A stretch of DNA of 41,741 bases from Lachnospiraceae bacterium (GTDB taxonomy: Bacteria; Bacillota; Clostridia; Lachnospirales; Lachnospiraceae). The translations under genes were made by a program, and so were the position numbers. The notes beneath the pieces were generated by a model. That model did not search any database. It was not told the DNA's origin and saw only the letters and a list, made by a program, of their open reading frames with translations. This document shows positions 22,826-32,025 of the stretch, in pieces. The DNA lies in contig JAUNPZ010000005.1 in the NCBI GenBank assembly GCA_030536455.1, positions 1 through 41,741 on the forward strand, in the 5' to 3' direction. The number at the start of each line of letters is the position of its first letter. Position 1 is the stretch's first letter.

Positions 22826-23403
22826 TGCTGCGCCTCCTCTCCGTCCATCTCCGGAACCGGATAAAGCTCAGCCAGGAGGGACAGGCTGTACTCCGCCTTT
22901 TCTGCCTCAACGGCCGCTTTCCGGGCCTCCGCGATAATCTCCGATTCCTTCCACTGTTCTTCCGTCTTTTTCTCATCCAGTTCCGTAAGATTCAGCACAA
23001 CCTCTCTCTGACAGAACTCCGGCTCCTTCTTTCCCTCTTTCACCACCATGCGGAGCAGCCGGCGCTCCATCTGCTTCACATTCTTACTGTCTTCTGCCGC
23101 CTCTCTGGCACACGCCTCCAGATAACGGCTGTAATCCGGAAGCTGAACCGTAACCACCGCGCAGAGGTTTCCGTCCTCCTCCGAAATCTCATAATCCTCC
23201 ACCACGACCTGCTTCCTCATGATCCGCAGATTCCGGTCCATCTGTCCGATATCCAGCTTTGCATAGCTTTCCGCCGCCCTTTTTATCCCATTTCTCAGAT
23301 TTTGGACTCCCGTTTCTGCTATCCCGCAGCCGGCAGCCGACAGGACAAGCATACCCGTCACACTGCCCAGCAGCCATTTGTTTTTCAGCCTTCTCTTTTT
23401 CAT
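22822..23403 (-). CDS. Lipoprotein of unknown function (second pair)
   Basis: 193 residues from 23403, where GGAGGAGG sits upstream of MKKRRLKNKWLLG. The signal ends in a lipobox (VLSAAGC), so the mature protein is tethered to the outer face of the membrane. The rest is helical and charged, with a short strand-rich centre (LCAVVTVQLPDYSRYLEA) that resembles NTF2-like or DUF4878-type folds in pattern only. Its stop overlaps the start of the large secreted protein, so the two are made together, probably in equal amounts. The same arrangement is found 4 kb upstream. Confidence 0.75.
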   Translation of the reverse strand: MKKRRLKNKWLLGSVTGMLVLSAAGCGIAETGVQNLRNGIKRAAESYAKLDIGQMDRNLRIMRKQVVVEDYEISEEDGNLCAVVTVQLPDYSRYLEACAREAAEDSKNVKQMERRLLRMVVKEGKKEPEFCQREVVLNLTELDEKKTEEQWKESEIIAEARKAAVEAEKAEYSLSLLAELYPVPEMDGEEAQQ

Positions 23404-23484
23404 ACGCTTCCTCCTCCTTCTTCTTTTTTCATTATAAAAACAGCTGAAGGAAAATGCAACCATCTCCAATCGTCTGCTGCATCA

Positions 23485-26400
23485 TCAGTCAAGCTGAATC
23501 CTTACGTTGGTATCCACCACCTGAATGATTGAAACCGTTGCTCCTTTAATTTTAATTCCATTGGCAAAATGCGAATAGTTGTATGGTTTTCCGAAGAACT
23601 GTGTGATCTCATTCGGATCCAATCCAAATCCAGGATAGGAAAGCGCCGCATCTTTCATTTGGAACCAGATCTGTGGAACCGGATAGGAGTTGTTGGAAAT
23701 CATTATGTAAGTAATTTTTTTCGTTTCCGGGTTATAACGAAAATACAGAGAACTGTATTCTTCCGTCTCATACTCAACGATAACCAGCTTTGATTTTTCA
23801 TAATAGTTGCTGTCGGAATCCACATACACACAGCCGCTCTGCTCCGCAATATAATCAGCCAGCGGCTTTACCGCCTCTGCGCCCTCCGCAACCGCCGGAT
23901 TTTCCGGTATTAACCCGCCCTGCGGCAGTGGTTTATGCGGAAACGCTTTCGTTCCTTCTTCCAGGATCGTTCGAAGCCCCGTGTAATCCGTTCCCCGATA
24001 GGTAATGTCACCGCGATTCCGGTTGGTACATTCAAATTCACCCCAATATACACAGCGGTTCTCCCGCTCATCACCATCTGGATTTACCTCCTCAAACGGA
24101 ATGGTCCGGGATCGGAAGGTGTAGTCCTGAGGATCGATATTCGTGGTTCCCATCAGTCGGTTCGGATTCCGGTCCAGACTGCCCTGGCCCCAGTGAATGC
24201 CCATGATGTAGTCCATCACAAATTTTCCATCCTCTATATGGAAAATGGTCCGCGGGGTGGCGCCGTAGGTGGTCATATCCTCCGCCTCGGTACTGCTGTC
24301 GATGTAAATGCCATTCTCCAACTGCTCCAATTCAATCCAGATTCCGCCCCAGCTTCTTCCGTCCAGCCAGTTTAAGCAGGAATAGGTATCCTTCCAGGTC
24401 ACTTTGGGGGAATGCAGCTTTGCTTTCTCCAGCGTATAGAAGTCTGCCGATATCGCAAAATCAGGTTTATAATACTTCGTCGAGGTAAAGATTTCCGGCC
24501 ATACCTCACTGTGCGGAATCGCCTCCAGGCGGAAGGCCACCATATCCGTCACACCGTCCAGATCGAAATCACGGACAACGGCACTGACCAGACCGCAGCG
24601 TCTATTCGCCTTCATATAATCCGATTCGCTGCTCATACCCAAGTCATGCAGATTCCAGCTTAATTCATCCAGGCTGGCAAGGCCATACTCCGGAATGTAA
24701 TCTGACTTCAGATAGTCATAAAAGATCTGCCGGTCATCGTCACGGACAGCCTTCAGAAGATACTGGCACTCGGTCCAGTTTACATTCTCATGGAAACCAT
24801 TCTGTTTTTCCAGTCTTCCGGCTTGAATCTTTTTCGAATCCTTTCCGTGAACTGCACTCAGCATCTTCTCCCTGATTCCTTCATACAGCGTGCCCACGTC
24901 ATTATTTTCCAGAATACCTTTTACCGCATCCAGCGGATTGCGGTCTGATTTTCCGAATTTTTCCGATGCAGAATCTGCCACATCCCCACCCGGACTGCTT
25001 TTTAATAAAGCTTCCATGTAGCGGCAGAGTTCCTTCTGCAGCTTCTCTTCATCGGCAAATGCAAGCTCATACTGCTCGTTCTTCTCCTGAGTCTGATAGA
25101 AATCCAGCATATTTTTCCTGGTCACATAACAGGATTTCAGATAAACCCATGCCAGTGCAGAAAATGTTTCCAGCTTGCTTTCATCATAACGAAGTTCCGT
25201 CATATCCACATCTGCTCTCATGCCGGCCCGATAATCCACCAGCGCATTTAACGACGCAGATTCCAGCTGCATTCCATATAGAGACAGGTTCAAAGCATCA
25301 AGAGCATCAAATGCGCCGGAGGTATACTGATTGACCATAAATTCACCAATCTCCCATCCGGTATGAATCCACTGATAAGGAGCCATTCCTGTTACAAACA
25401 CAGATGCTGACAGATTCGCATATAAATCACTTCCGGTTTTCGTCAGGATTTTGGCTGCTTCTTCCACTGCCTCCGCCGTATACAGCCTGTCCTTCCCTTC
25501 TGTGACATACATCGCAATTCGCTCTGAAAGCCCTTCCTTTACCGGATCCGCAATCGCACTCTCCCCATTCTGATCATATCTCAGGAATGTCTGAACGTTG
25601 TTCGCATAAGCTTTATCCACCCGGTTCAGCTCCGAAATCAATACCGATGTCTGCAGGTAAGCGCCAAGCAGCGGACCGCCATAGTTCACAATACCATCCA
25701 GCGCTTTTCCGGTCTTACTCCACCATAATTCATTTTTCTCCAGCGTGGCAAGCTCCGTGTCAAAGCTCATGTATTTCTGAAACAATTCAACGGCTTCTCT
25801 ATCTCTCCGCTCCGTTACAGCAGCCGACATTAACTTTCTTGTAGCTTCCTCAGCCGCTTTCGCGGCATCCACAGCCTTCGTATTACTCTCATTCAGCAGC
25901 TTCATCATTTCCTGAATCAATGCTGAATCTGCACTGAAATAGCTGGTCAGGTAATTTGCAGACTCCTTCTGTATCTGCTGGATTTCCGGGTCTGAGCTGC
26001 ACATCTGCTGCGCCAGAATTGCCCCGGCTTCCTCCTGAAAATCGGAAGGACACAGCTTAAAAAGCGCAGAATAATCCACATTTACCACGCCGCCATACAG
26101 ATTTTTAAGCTGATCATACAGTCCTTTATAGGCAGAACCCATTGCGATCTGCCACACCTCCAGCCCGGAATCCTCCAGCACATTACAGTAAAAACGTTCC
26201 GTAAAGTTTTTCTCATGAAGAATATCCACCGCCGTCAGCTCACAGGGATAGATTGCAATCATTTCTTCCGACTGAATCGCATGGGAATTCACCAGATACA
26301 GAATATCGTTAAGCGGCGCCCAGCAGCAGACCGTTCCGTCTTCCAGCTCCTCCTCCACAACCGGTGCTCCCAGTTCCAGAGATGACTGGCCAAGATAATA

Positions 26401-26868
26401 GGATATGGTGATGGCCGTCGGCGCACCGGTGCACAGCATAATCTGATGACTGCTTCCGGCCTCCTTCCGAAGCCGGAATATGGTCTCTGTTCCGGTCATA
26501 TCATCCTCTTTCATATCCCCGACTGCCGTCCAGAGATTTTGACTGGACACATCGCTGCCGGTACGCTCCAATACCAGCCCCAGTCCATCTGCCAGCCATT
26601 CCAGATTAACCATCAGATTCTCATCTTTCACCTTTACCGGCTGAGTCTCCCGCCCCGACTGGCTGAAGGTCTCCCCATCCGGCATCATAAATGTAAAATC
26701 AGCCTGATAAATCTTATCCTCGTCCCACTCCTTTTTCGTCTCCTCCGTCTGCACACCATCCTGTGCATATCCGATAATGTCATTCGAAAACAGGCTGCTG
26801 ATGACCATCGCACAGGAAAGCAGGGCTGCCGTCACGCGGAAACGGATACTTCTCCTCCTCTTTCTCAT
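23485..26868 (-). CDS. Very large secreted protein of unknown function
   Basis: 1127 residues; ATG at 26868 overlaps the lipoprotein stop, with GGAGGAG 5 bases upstream. A basic start and hydrophobic segment (RFRVTAALLSCAMVISSLF) form a signal peptide. Residues about 50-210 (FMMPDGETF, VNLEWLADGLGLVLE, EEMIAIYP) resemble copper-amine-oxidase N-terminal-like surface domains in pattern. The middle (about 260-620) is helical and contains IHTGWEIGEFMVNQY, echoing the TGFEIGGAV segment of the 778-residue protein. Near 770 there is a calcium-type DFDLDGVTDM motif. The last 150 residues are beta-rich. No anchor is seen, so retention may depend on its lipoprotein partner. It is the largest gene in the window. 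Confidence 0.78.
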   Translation of the reverse strand: MRKRRRSIRFRVTAALLSCAMVISSLFSNDIIGYAQDGVQTEETKKEWDEDKIYQADFTFMMPDGETFSQSGRETQPVKVKDENLMVNLEWLADGLGLVLERTGSDVSSQNLWTAVGDMKEDDMTGTETIFRLRKEAGSSHQIMLCTGAPTAITISYYLGQSSLELGAPVVEEELEDGTVCCWAPLNDILYLVNSHAIQSEEMIAIYPCELTAVDILHEKNFTERFYCNVLEDSGLEVWQIAMGSAYKGLYDQLKNLYGGVVNVDYSALFKLCPSDFQEEAGAILAQQMCSSDPEIQQIQKESANYLTSYFSADSALIQEMMKLLNESNTKAVDAAKAAEEATRKLMSAAVTERRDREAVELFQKYMSFDTELATLEKNELWWSKTGKALDGIVNYGGPLLGAYLQTSVLISELNRVDKAYANNVQTFLRYDQNGESAIADPVKEGLSERIAMYVTEGKDRLYTAEAVEEAAKILTKTGSDLYANLSASVFVTGMAPYQWIHTGWEIGEFMVNQYTSGAFDALDALNLSLYGMQLESASLNALVDYRAGMRADVDMTELRYDESKLETFSALAWVYLKSCYVTRKNMLDFYQTQEKNEQYELAFADEEKLQKELCRYMEALLKSSPGGDVADSASEKFGKSDRNPLDAVKGILENNDVGTLYEGIREKMLSAVHGKDSKKIQAGRLEKQNGFHENVNWTECQYLLKAVRDDDRQIFYDYLKSDYIPEYGLASLDELSWNLHDLGMSSESDYMKANRRCGLVSAVVRDFDLDGVTDMVAFRLEAIPHSEVWPEIFTSTKYYKPDFAISADFYTLEKAKLHSPKVTWKDTYSCLNWLDGRSWGGIWIELEQLENGIYIDSSTEAEDMTTYGATPRTIFHIEDGKFVMDYIMGIHWGQGSLDRNPNRLMGTTNIDPQDYTFRSRTIPFEEVNPDGDERENRCVYWGEFECTNRNRGDITYRGTDYTGLRTILEEGTKAFPHKPLPQGGLIPENPAVAEGAEAVKPLADYIAEQSGCVYVDSDSNYYEKSKLVIVEYETEEYSSLYFRYNPETKKITYIMISNNSYPVPQIWFQMKDAALSYPGFGLDPNEITQFFGKPYNYSHFANGIKIKGATVSIIQVVDTNVRIQLD

Positions 26869-27461
26869 TGCTTCTCCTCCATCTGTCCGATCATCTCTTC
26901 AAGCATCTTCTGCGCCATCTCATTCATAGCGGTATAAAGACCACCCGTCACGGCGTCCTGATATTCTTCCGATTTCGTGTCTGCATACCAGCTGCCGTCC
27001 CGCTTCACAACCGGCACCTTGACCGTCTGCTCCCGTTTCGGACACTCCGGCTCCTCCACATACTCCATGATCGCCTGATGAAGCTGTTCTTCATCCTCAA
27101 ATGTCATCCCCTGCTCTGCAAACTCCATCACCATGCTGTATACATCCGGTGCTTCAATCTCACAGACAGCATGACCACCTTTTACTTTCTTTACCCTTAT
27201 CTCTGCCAGGGAGGAAAGCTCATTTACATAGTCAGCACTCTCCGGCCCTGCGTCTCCAGACTCCGCTTCTTCTCCCGTTTTCACTTCCTCCGGCTCCACC
27301 ATCTCTCCCGGTTCCTCAAATATCACCCGAACATTCTTCCCGGTCACGCCGGAATAATCAGCCGCATATTTTCCCAGATAATCTCCAAGATCGCTGCAGC
27401 CGGATAGAAGGACCACCGCTGCCAGCAGTATGCTCGAAACCACAAAAAGCTTTCTTTTCAT
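26865..27461 (-). CDS. Lipoprotein of unknown function (first pair)
   Basis: 198 residues from ATG 27461 (GGAGA 9 bases upstream; a GTG at 27467 is an alternative). The lipobox is clear (VVLLSGC). An acidic Glu/Gly-rich linker at about 45-75 is followed by an alpha/beta domain (EIRVKKVKGGHAVCEIEA, then VPVVKRDGSWYADTKSEEY), a layout common in NTF2-like lipoproteins. Its stop overlaps the start of the 1127-residue protein. No promoter is visible in the short gap to the terminator at 27485-27535, so transcription may be read-through from the upstream unit or start within about 27540-27600. Confidence 0.78.
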   Translation of the reverse strand: MKRKLFVVSSILLAAVVLLSGCSDLGDYLGKYAADYSGVTGKNVRVIFEEPGEMVEPEEVKTGEEAESGDAGPESADYVNELSSLAEIRVKKVKGGHAVCEIEAPDVYSMVMEFAEQGMTFEDEEQLHQAIMEYVEEPECPKREQTVKVPVVKRDGSWYADTKSEEYQDAVTGGLYTAMNEMAQKMLEEMIGQMEEKQ

Positions 27462-27484
27462 AAACACCCATCTCCATTCTGTCT

Positions 27485-27535
27485 AAAAAGGACGGCTGCA
27501 GAATCGTTCAAAAATCATCGATTCTGCAGCCGTCC
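27485..27535 (-). terminator. Strong terminator after the wall-binding protein gene
   Basis: A perfect 17-bp stem (27490-27506 with 27519-27535) has a 12-base loop and, on minus, is followed by TTTTT (27489-27485). It ends the MATE-to-wall-protein unit. The first secreted pair starts only 24 bases beyond it. Confidence 0.93.
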
Positions 27536-27611
27536 CCTATCATTTCAGCCACTTATAACGATTCCGTAATTTTGCAGCTGCGATGGACTTATAATCGCCC
27601 GAAAAGATGAA

Positions 27612-28256
27612 TCAATCCTTCCGGCAGCGAATCTCATACCGGCTGCTGCTCGGTGAGGTTCCCGTCATCCGCTTTCCTTCAATTTTCACATTCCAGTCCA
27701 GCATCGAATAGCCGCTTGGCCGTGAAATCCAGGAATCCGCATCCAGCTTATAAGAACCATCCTCATTTTCCAGCACCTTTGACAGGAAAGAGCCTTCCTT
27801 TGCATTGCTCATGCCTTCCAGATTGTAAAATTCAACCTCTGCCCAATCCTCGCCCATATCATCAAAGATCGTGATTGTGATTCCGGTTTTGCCCTGACCC
27901 GCCACATAATAGCCTTCGTAGGTGCCGTAAATATCATTTTCTTCTGCTGTTTCCACATATACCTGCATGGTCTGAACCACTCCGTCCACCACCCAGGCTC
28001 CGCTTCCACTGGTCTGATAGCCATCCGGCGTCACCTGGCCCATCACGCAGTAGCCGTCCGGATTAAAGTAGTAGCACTCCGCAATACCGTCGTTGTTTCC
28101 GTCAATCCACTGCCAGCAGGCTGCCGGCCAGGTTCCGTTTCCGTTGTCGTACCACCATCCGGCGCCATTGCTCTGCCACGTTCCGGCAAATGCAGTCATA
28201 CAGGTCATCGCGGATACCCCCGCTGCCAGACATAAAGTTTTCAGTGCTTTCTTCAT
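27612..28256 (-). CDS. Secreted protein with wall-binding-type repeat
   Basis: 214 residues with AAGGAGG 9 bases upstream of ATG 28256. The signal peptide is MKKALKTLCLAAGVSAM with a cut after TAFA. The mature N-terminus carries one or two choline-binding-like repeats (GAGWWYDNGNGTWPAACWQ, then AECYYFNPDGYCVMG), closely matching the block in the 3488-4528 protein. The remaining 120 residues form a beta-rich domain (YGTYEGYYVAGQGKTGITIT) that looks like a small lipocalin-type barrel by pattern only. It is the last gene before a strong terminator and 30 bases below the WG-repeat lipoprotein gene. It is probably wall-attached. Confidence 0.85.
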   Translation of the reverse strand: MKKALKTLCLAAGVSAMTCMTAFAGTWQSNGAGWWYDNGNGTWPAACWQWIDGNNDGIAECYYFNPDGYCVMGQVTPDGYQTSGSGAWVVDGVVQTMQVYVETAEENDIYGTYEGYYVAGQGKTGITITIFDDMGEDWAEVEFYNLEGMSNAKEGSFLSKVLENEDGSYKLDADSWISRPSGYSMLDWNVKIEGKRMTGTSPSSSRYEIRCRKD

Positions 28257-28286
28257 TATTTTGTTCCTCCTTAAAAAATTTTTTCA

Positions 28287-29675
28287 TTATTTCATATCAA
28301 ATATGCTGGTGTACATCGGTTCTGCTACGATGTTTTCCTGCATATCTTTGATTCCCCACAAATCTTCTTTCTTGTAAGCCAGATAACCTCCCGGCAAAAC
28401 TTCGCTGTAATTTTCCATTTCCTCATACTCTAACGGATAACATTCATTTCCTTCCGTATCAATAAATCCACAGTAATTAAAACCGCTCTCTCTTCCTCCT
28501 GCAATCATCTTTGCGTAACCGTTTTCAAAGCCATACCAGCCTTTTACTCCACTGGACTCGTACAGAAGACTTCCATCCTCTCTGAAATAACGGGCATCTG
28601 CCGTTACAATTCCATCGTTTGCAGTAATTCCCCAGCCATTCCGGCCCTCAACGCTCACAAGCAGTTTTAATCCATTGGTATAAATACCAACTGCATTCTT
28701 CTCATTTTCTCCTAAAGAATCATAAACGTACCAGTTATCGCCCTCATATACAACCGCTGAAATCGGTGAACCACAGAAGCTCTCTTCCACTATGTTTTTG
28801 TCCGGATCCATTATAATCAGCTTTCCCTGTGAAAAATGATAATATCCCTGGTCATCTCCTGCAAGTCCGCCGACATCATCTGCTGTATAGATATAATTTC
28901 CGTCCTTATCATACCAAACATAAGAATAATCACCCGCCTTGTTTTCCACCTTGATTACCAGATACCGCTCCGGCTCATAAAAATCACCGCTGCCGGATTT
29001 TCCCCGATATCCCCAGGACGGGCCGAAATTTTTCACATTCTCAACCGGGACTTCCAGTTCTTTGATAAAACTACTCCCATGGTACAGCAGGCATTCTGTA
29101 TCCGATCTGCTTACCAGCATCGCATCCCCTTCATATTCATAGACATAACCGATGCTTCCGAAGTCAAATAATGGCGTTCCTTCGGTATTGATTACGGTTT
29201 GTTCGTCATTTTCATTCCTTACACGCGCCCATCCGTCTTCTCCGAAGCTAACGTCCGCATCCGCAAATTCCGGCTCAATTACATAGTGTCCGGTTCGTAC
29301 ATCAATATAGCCATATTTTCCATTTTTCTCGCTTTGTGCACGTACCAGATAAACCGACAATTCACAATCTGTAGATAAACTGCCAGCCTCAGTCTCCTCC
29401 GCTTCTGTTTTTTGGGATTCTGCTTTTCCGTTTTTCGCCTCTTCTGTTTCCACCTCGTCCTTCTCCGCTTCTTGCCGGCTTTCTTCTTTCTTCTCCCCAT
29501 TAAAAATATCGGCCAGGATATCCTTCAAAGATTCTTCTATCTGAGCCTTATCCGATTTCAGATTCTCTAATTTCAAATTATCCAATTCCATTTTCCCACA
29601 GCCGTTCAGTCCAAGAACCAGAATTTCCGCAAGAATTGCTGCTGCAGTCGCTTTTTTCCATCCCTTTTTCTTCAT
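28287..29675 (-). CDS. WG-repeat lipoprotein
   Basis: 462 residues from ATG 29675 (AAGGGATG upstream). The signal ends in a lipobox (EILVLGLNGC). A long Lys/Glu-rich, probably coiled or disordered linker (about 30-110) leads to WG-type beta repeats. Recognisable units are KYGYIDVRTGHYVIEPEF, then GWGITANDGIV, NYCGFIDTEGNECYPLEYEE and the last, LWGIKDMQENIVAEP. WG repeats often form surface beta-propellers of unknown ligand. The protein is outside the cell, tethered by the linker. It follows the HTH-like gene by 72 bases and precedes the wall-binding gene by 30. Confidence 0.87.
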   Translation of the reverse strand: MKKKGWKKATAAAILAEILVLGLNGCGKMELDNLKLENLKSDKAQIEESLKDILADIFNGEKKEESRQEAEKDEVETEEAKNGKAESQKTEAEETEAGSLSTDCELSVYLVRAQSEKNGKYGYIDVRTGHYVIEPEFADADVSFGEDGWARVRNENDEQTVINTEGTPLFDFGSIGYVYEYEGDAMLVSRSDTECLLYHGSSFIKELEVPVENVKNFGPSWGYRGKSGSGDFYEPERYLVIKVENKAGDYSYVWYDKDGNYIYTADDVGGLAGDDQGYYHFSQGKLIIMDPDKNIVEESFCGSPISAVVYEGDNWYVYDSLGENEKNAVGIYTNGLKLLVSVEGRNGWGITANDGIVTADARYFREDGSLLYESSGVKGWYGFENGYAKMIAGGRESGFNYCGFIDTEGNECYPLEYEEMENYSEVLPGGYLAYKKEDLWGIKDMQENIVAEPMYTSIFDMK

Positions 29676-29747
29676 CACATTTTCATCCCTTCTGCATGTT
29701 ACATCCTTTTTCAATCCCTTATAAAACTATGCAATCCGTTTAATCGT

Positions 29748-30688
29748 TTACCCCTCCGCATTCCGCAGCGCCTTAAAATACAGAAACCGAAGCTCCTCAT
29801 GCCCCGTTCCCGCCAGCGCCCGGTCAAGCATCCGGCAGCTTTCCCGGAGCCAGCATAGCCCCTCCTCCGGGGATTTTCCGGTACACTCCTGTTCATAACG
29901 CTCCAGAAGCCGCAGGAGCAGGCAGTCCAGCCGCTCTCCCCATCTGGTTTCATGGTCCATCGTAAGCGGAGCATATCCCAGCGCCTGAAACCAGTCATTC
30001 ATTACCTCCGCCGACAAAAACGGCGCTCCCATAATGAACAGATGCCGAAGAATGGTTTTCCGCGGAATCTCTCCCAGCAGGCGGCGGTTTTTCTGAAACT
30101 CATGGATATAATTTATGCTGCTGAAATGGCTGTTCTTCTTTCCTGATTTTTCAGTTGCCCCGGCATATACATAGCTGCCGGCGTCCTGAAAATAATAATG
30201 GCGCAGGAACTTCCCATTGCCGGTCCAGGGGATATCCAGCCGGTCCAGCTCTGCCGGGTGTGCATTCGCCAGATACTGTGTCTCCAGTTCAGCCAGGACT
30301 CTGAGCCGCTCCTGATAAACCGGATTATCCAAATCCTCCTCTGTAAAAACCTGATCGGCAGCGTCATAGTAAAACTGCAGCAGATATCTGGCTTCCTCCG
30401 GCTCCAATTCCAGCGCCCGCGTCAGCTCCAGACACTGCTCCCGGCTCTGCGGCTTGTGCCGTCCGGTACGCCAATAGCGGATTTTTAAAATCTCGGAATC
30501 CCGCAGAGGACATCTGCCGTTCATCTTCTCGAAAATCAGCCGGTCTACATCCTGCTTTCTGTACAAACCGAATTTCGCGCCAAGCTGTTCAAACCGGCTC
30601 TGAATCCATCGGATTTCTCCCGGAAGCTGTGCCGGAGTATCCGGCTGCGCCGTGCATTCTGATAAGATATCCGCAATCCAAGCACCAT
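29748..30688 (-). CDS. HTH-like protein downstream of the STAND gene, frameshifted near its start
   Basis: About 310 residues are coded in the frame that ends at 29748. I do not recognise a family. Its first part has an XRE-like look (CPLRDSEILKIRYWRTGRHKP, then CLELTRALELEPEEARYLLQ), and the rest is helical with many Leu, Arg and Glu. The only well-placed start is ATG 30688, two bases after the STAND stop and behind AGAAGG. That ATG, however, is in another frame, which stops at 30545. One extra base just after the ATG would join it to the long frame. Either an indel broke the gene, the assembly lost a base, or a rare start is used. Its position suggests a regulator working with the STAND ATPase. 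Confidence 0.6.
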
Positions 30689-30690
30689 TT

Positions 30691-32025
30691 CTATCCTTCT
30701 CCCTGCCTGCCGTAATGACACCCCCTTTCTTCCTGCTCCGCCATTCCCGAATGATTCTGCCGCTCCTTTTCACAGACCTTCCGATACCAATCCCTTTGAA
30801 GCGGATAATACCGTTCCAGTTTTTCCAGGATTTCCCGATACAGCCTTTCTGCCTCCCGGAATCGCCCGGCTGCACCATAAGCGTCTGCCAGAATCTCCCT
30901 GCAGCCCAGCACTTCTTTTGCCGTCTCTCCACGCATGGTTTCTGCGATTTCCACACTCTCTTCCGCCAGCAAAACCGCTGCTTCCGCATTCCCCAGCTTT
31001 AATTGGATCTCTGCCTCTAAAAGGTACAGCTCCTGGAAAAAATGAACCCAGCCGCAGTCCTCGCTCCGGTATCCTGCATCAATTTCCCGGCACAGCGCTT
31101 CCGCCTCCCGGTACCTTCCGCAGTCCGCAAGAATCTTGGCCTTTTCCATCAGCAGAAAATAGATTTCCTGACGGTGATGGGCCGGAGCTTTCGGATTCTC
31201 TTTCAGATAACGGGCATGCGCCAGCACTCCTTCCTCCAGATAACGGAGGGCCGAATCCCATTTTCCTTCGTGCCGGTCATTGCGGCACAAGGTATGGGCC
31301 GCCTTCATCCGGAACATTTCATAATACAGGTTGTACGGCTGGCTCTTGTTCAGAATCTCATAGGACTTCTGATACCACGCTCTGGCCTCTTCAAACTGGA
31401 GGCTGTTGTGATACATGGCGCCAACCCGCATGGCAATCTGTCCGGTAATCTGATGAACCGCTCCGTAATACTCCACACAGGAGCGATACAGCCTGATTTT
31501 CCAGTCCTGCGCCTCCTCAAAATATCCGCCCATGCACAGCACATTGGTAAATACATCATATGCATCATACAGCCATGCCCTTGGCTGCTGCCACGCCCGC
31601 AATATGGCCATGCAGACCGGGATTGCTTTCGTTACCTCCTCATAGGGTTCGTTCCAGAGCTGCTCATACTGCGCTGCCATACCGTTTAAGATGCTGCAGC
31701 AGTTTTCCGGCGTAGGCCGGTAATACCGCCGTACACTTTCCGCAATTACCGGATGCAGTCCGCAGACAGCCGAACCATTACGTTCCCGCTCCCAGAGCAG
31801 GGACATTTCTTTCAGCTTGTAAAATGCAGACTCCGGCACTCCCGATGCCGGAAGAAACCGCATTTTTTCAATTCCGTCCACCGGTATCAGCGACAGATAC
31901 CGCAGAAGCTGGATATCCGATGCATTCAGAGCATTTGTCCGAAGAAAGTAGGCCTCCAGCCCCTCCAGTCCGTCTGCGGCTGTACCGCACAAATCCGGAT
32001 TGCAGACTGCCAGACGCATCAGCAA
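30691..32025 (-). CDS. STAND ATPase, C-terminal half (winged-helix/TPR part), cut off by a frameshift
   Basis: This frame continues the NB-ARC protein after the run of eight G (plus-strand C, 32053-32060). With one G fewer, both frames join smoothly (LGG into YRKQVHGNTLLMRLAVCN, a typical end of the NB-ARC lid region). The segment then has a winged-helix-like stretch (ASDIQLLRYLSLIPVDGIEKMRFL) and many TPR-like helix pairs (MYHNSLQFEEARAWYQKSYE, then LAEESVEIAETMRG and EAERLYREILEKLE). No good ribosome site precedes the first possible starts (TTG 32025, ATG 32019), so it would be made only if the frame is restored. TPRs in such proteins sense a ligand or partner. Confidence 0.7.
   Translation of the reverse strand: MLMRLAVCNPDLCGTAADGLEGLEAYFLRTNALNASDIQLLRYLSLIPVDGIEKMRFLPASGVPESAFYKLKEMSLLWERERNGSAVCGLHPVIAESVRRYYRPTPENCCSILNGMAAQYEQLWNEPYEEVTKAIPVCMAILRAWQQPRAWLYDAYDVFTNVLCMGGYFEEAQDWKIRLYRSCVEYYGAVHQITGQIAMRVGAMYHNSLQFEEARAWYQKSYEILNKSQPYNLYYEMFRMKAAHTLCRNDRHEGKWDSALRYLEEGVLAHARYLKENPKAPAHHRQEIYFLLMEKAKILADCGRYREAEALCREIDAGYRSEDCGWVHFFQELYLLEAEIQLKLGNAEAAVLLAEESVEIAETMRGETAKEVLGCREILADAYGAAGRFREAERLYREILEKLERYYPLQRDWYRKVCEKERQNHSGMAEQEERGCHYGRQGEG

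Noticed and set aside
27485-27535. Perfect inverted repeat as an insertion-sequence end or attachment site
   Set aside because: The 17-bp stem with a T run just after a stop codon is fully explained as a terminator; there is no transposase or target duplication.
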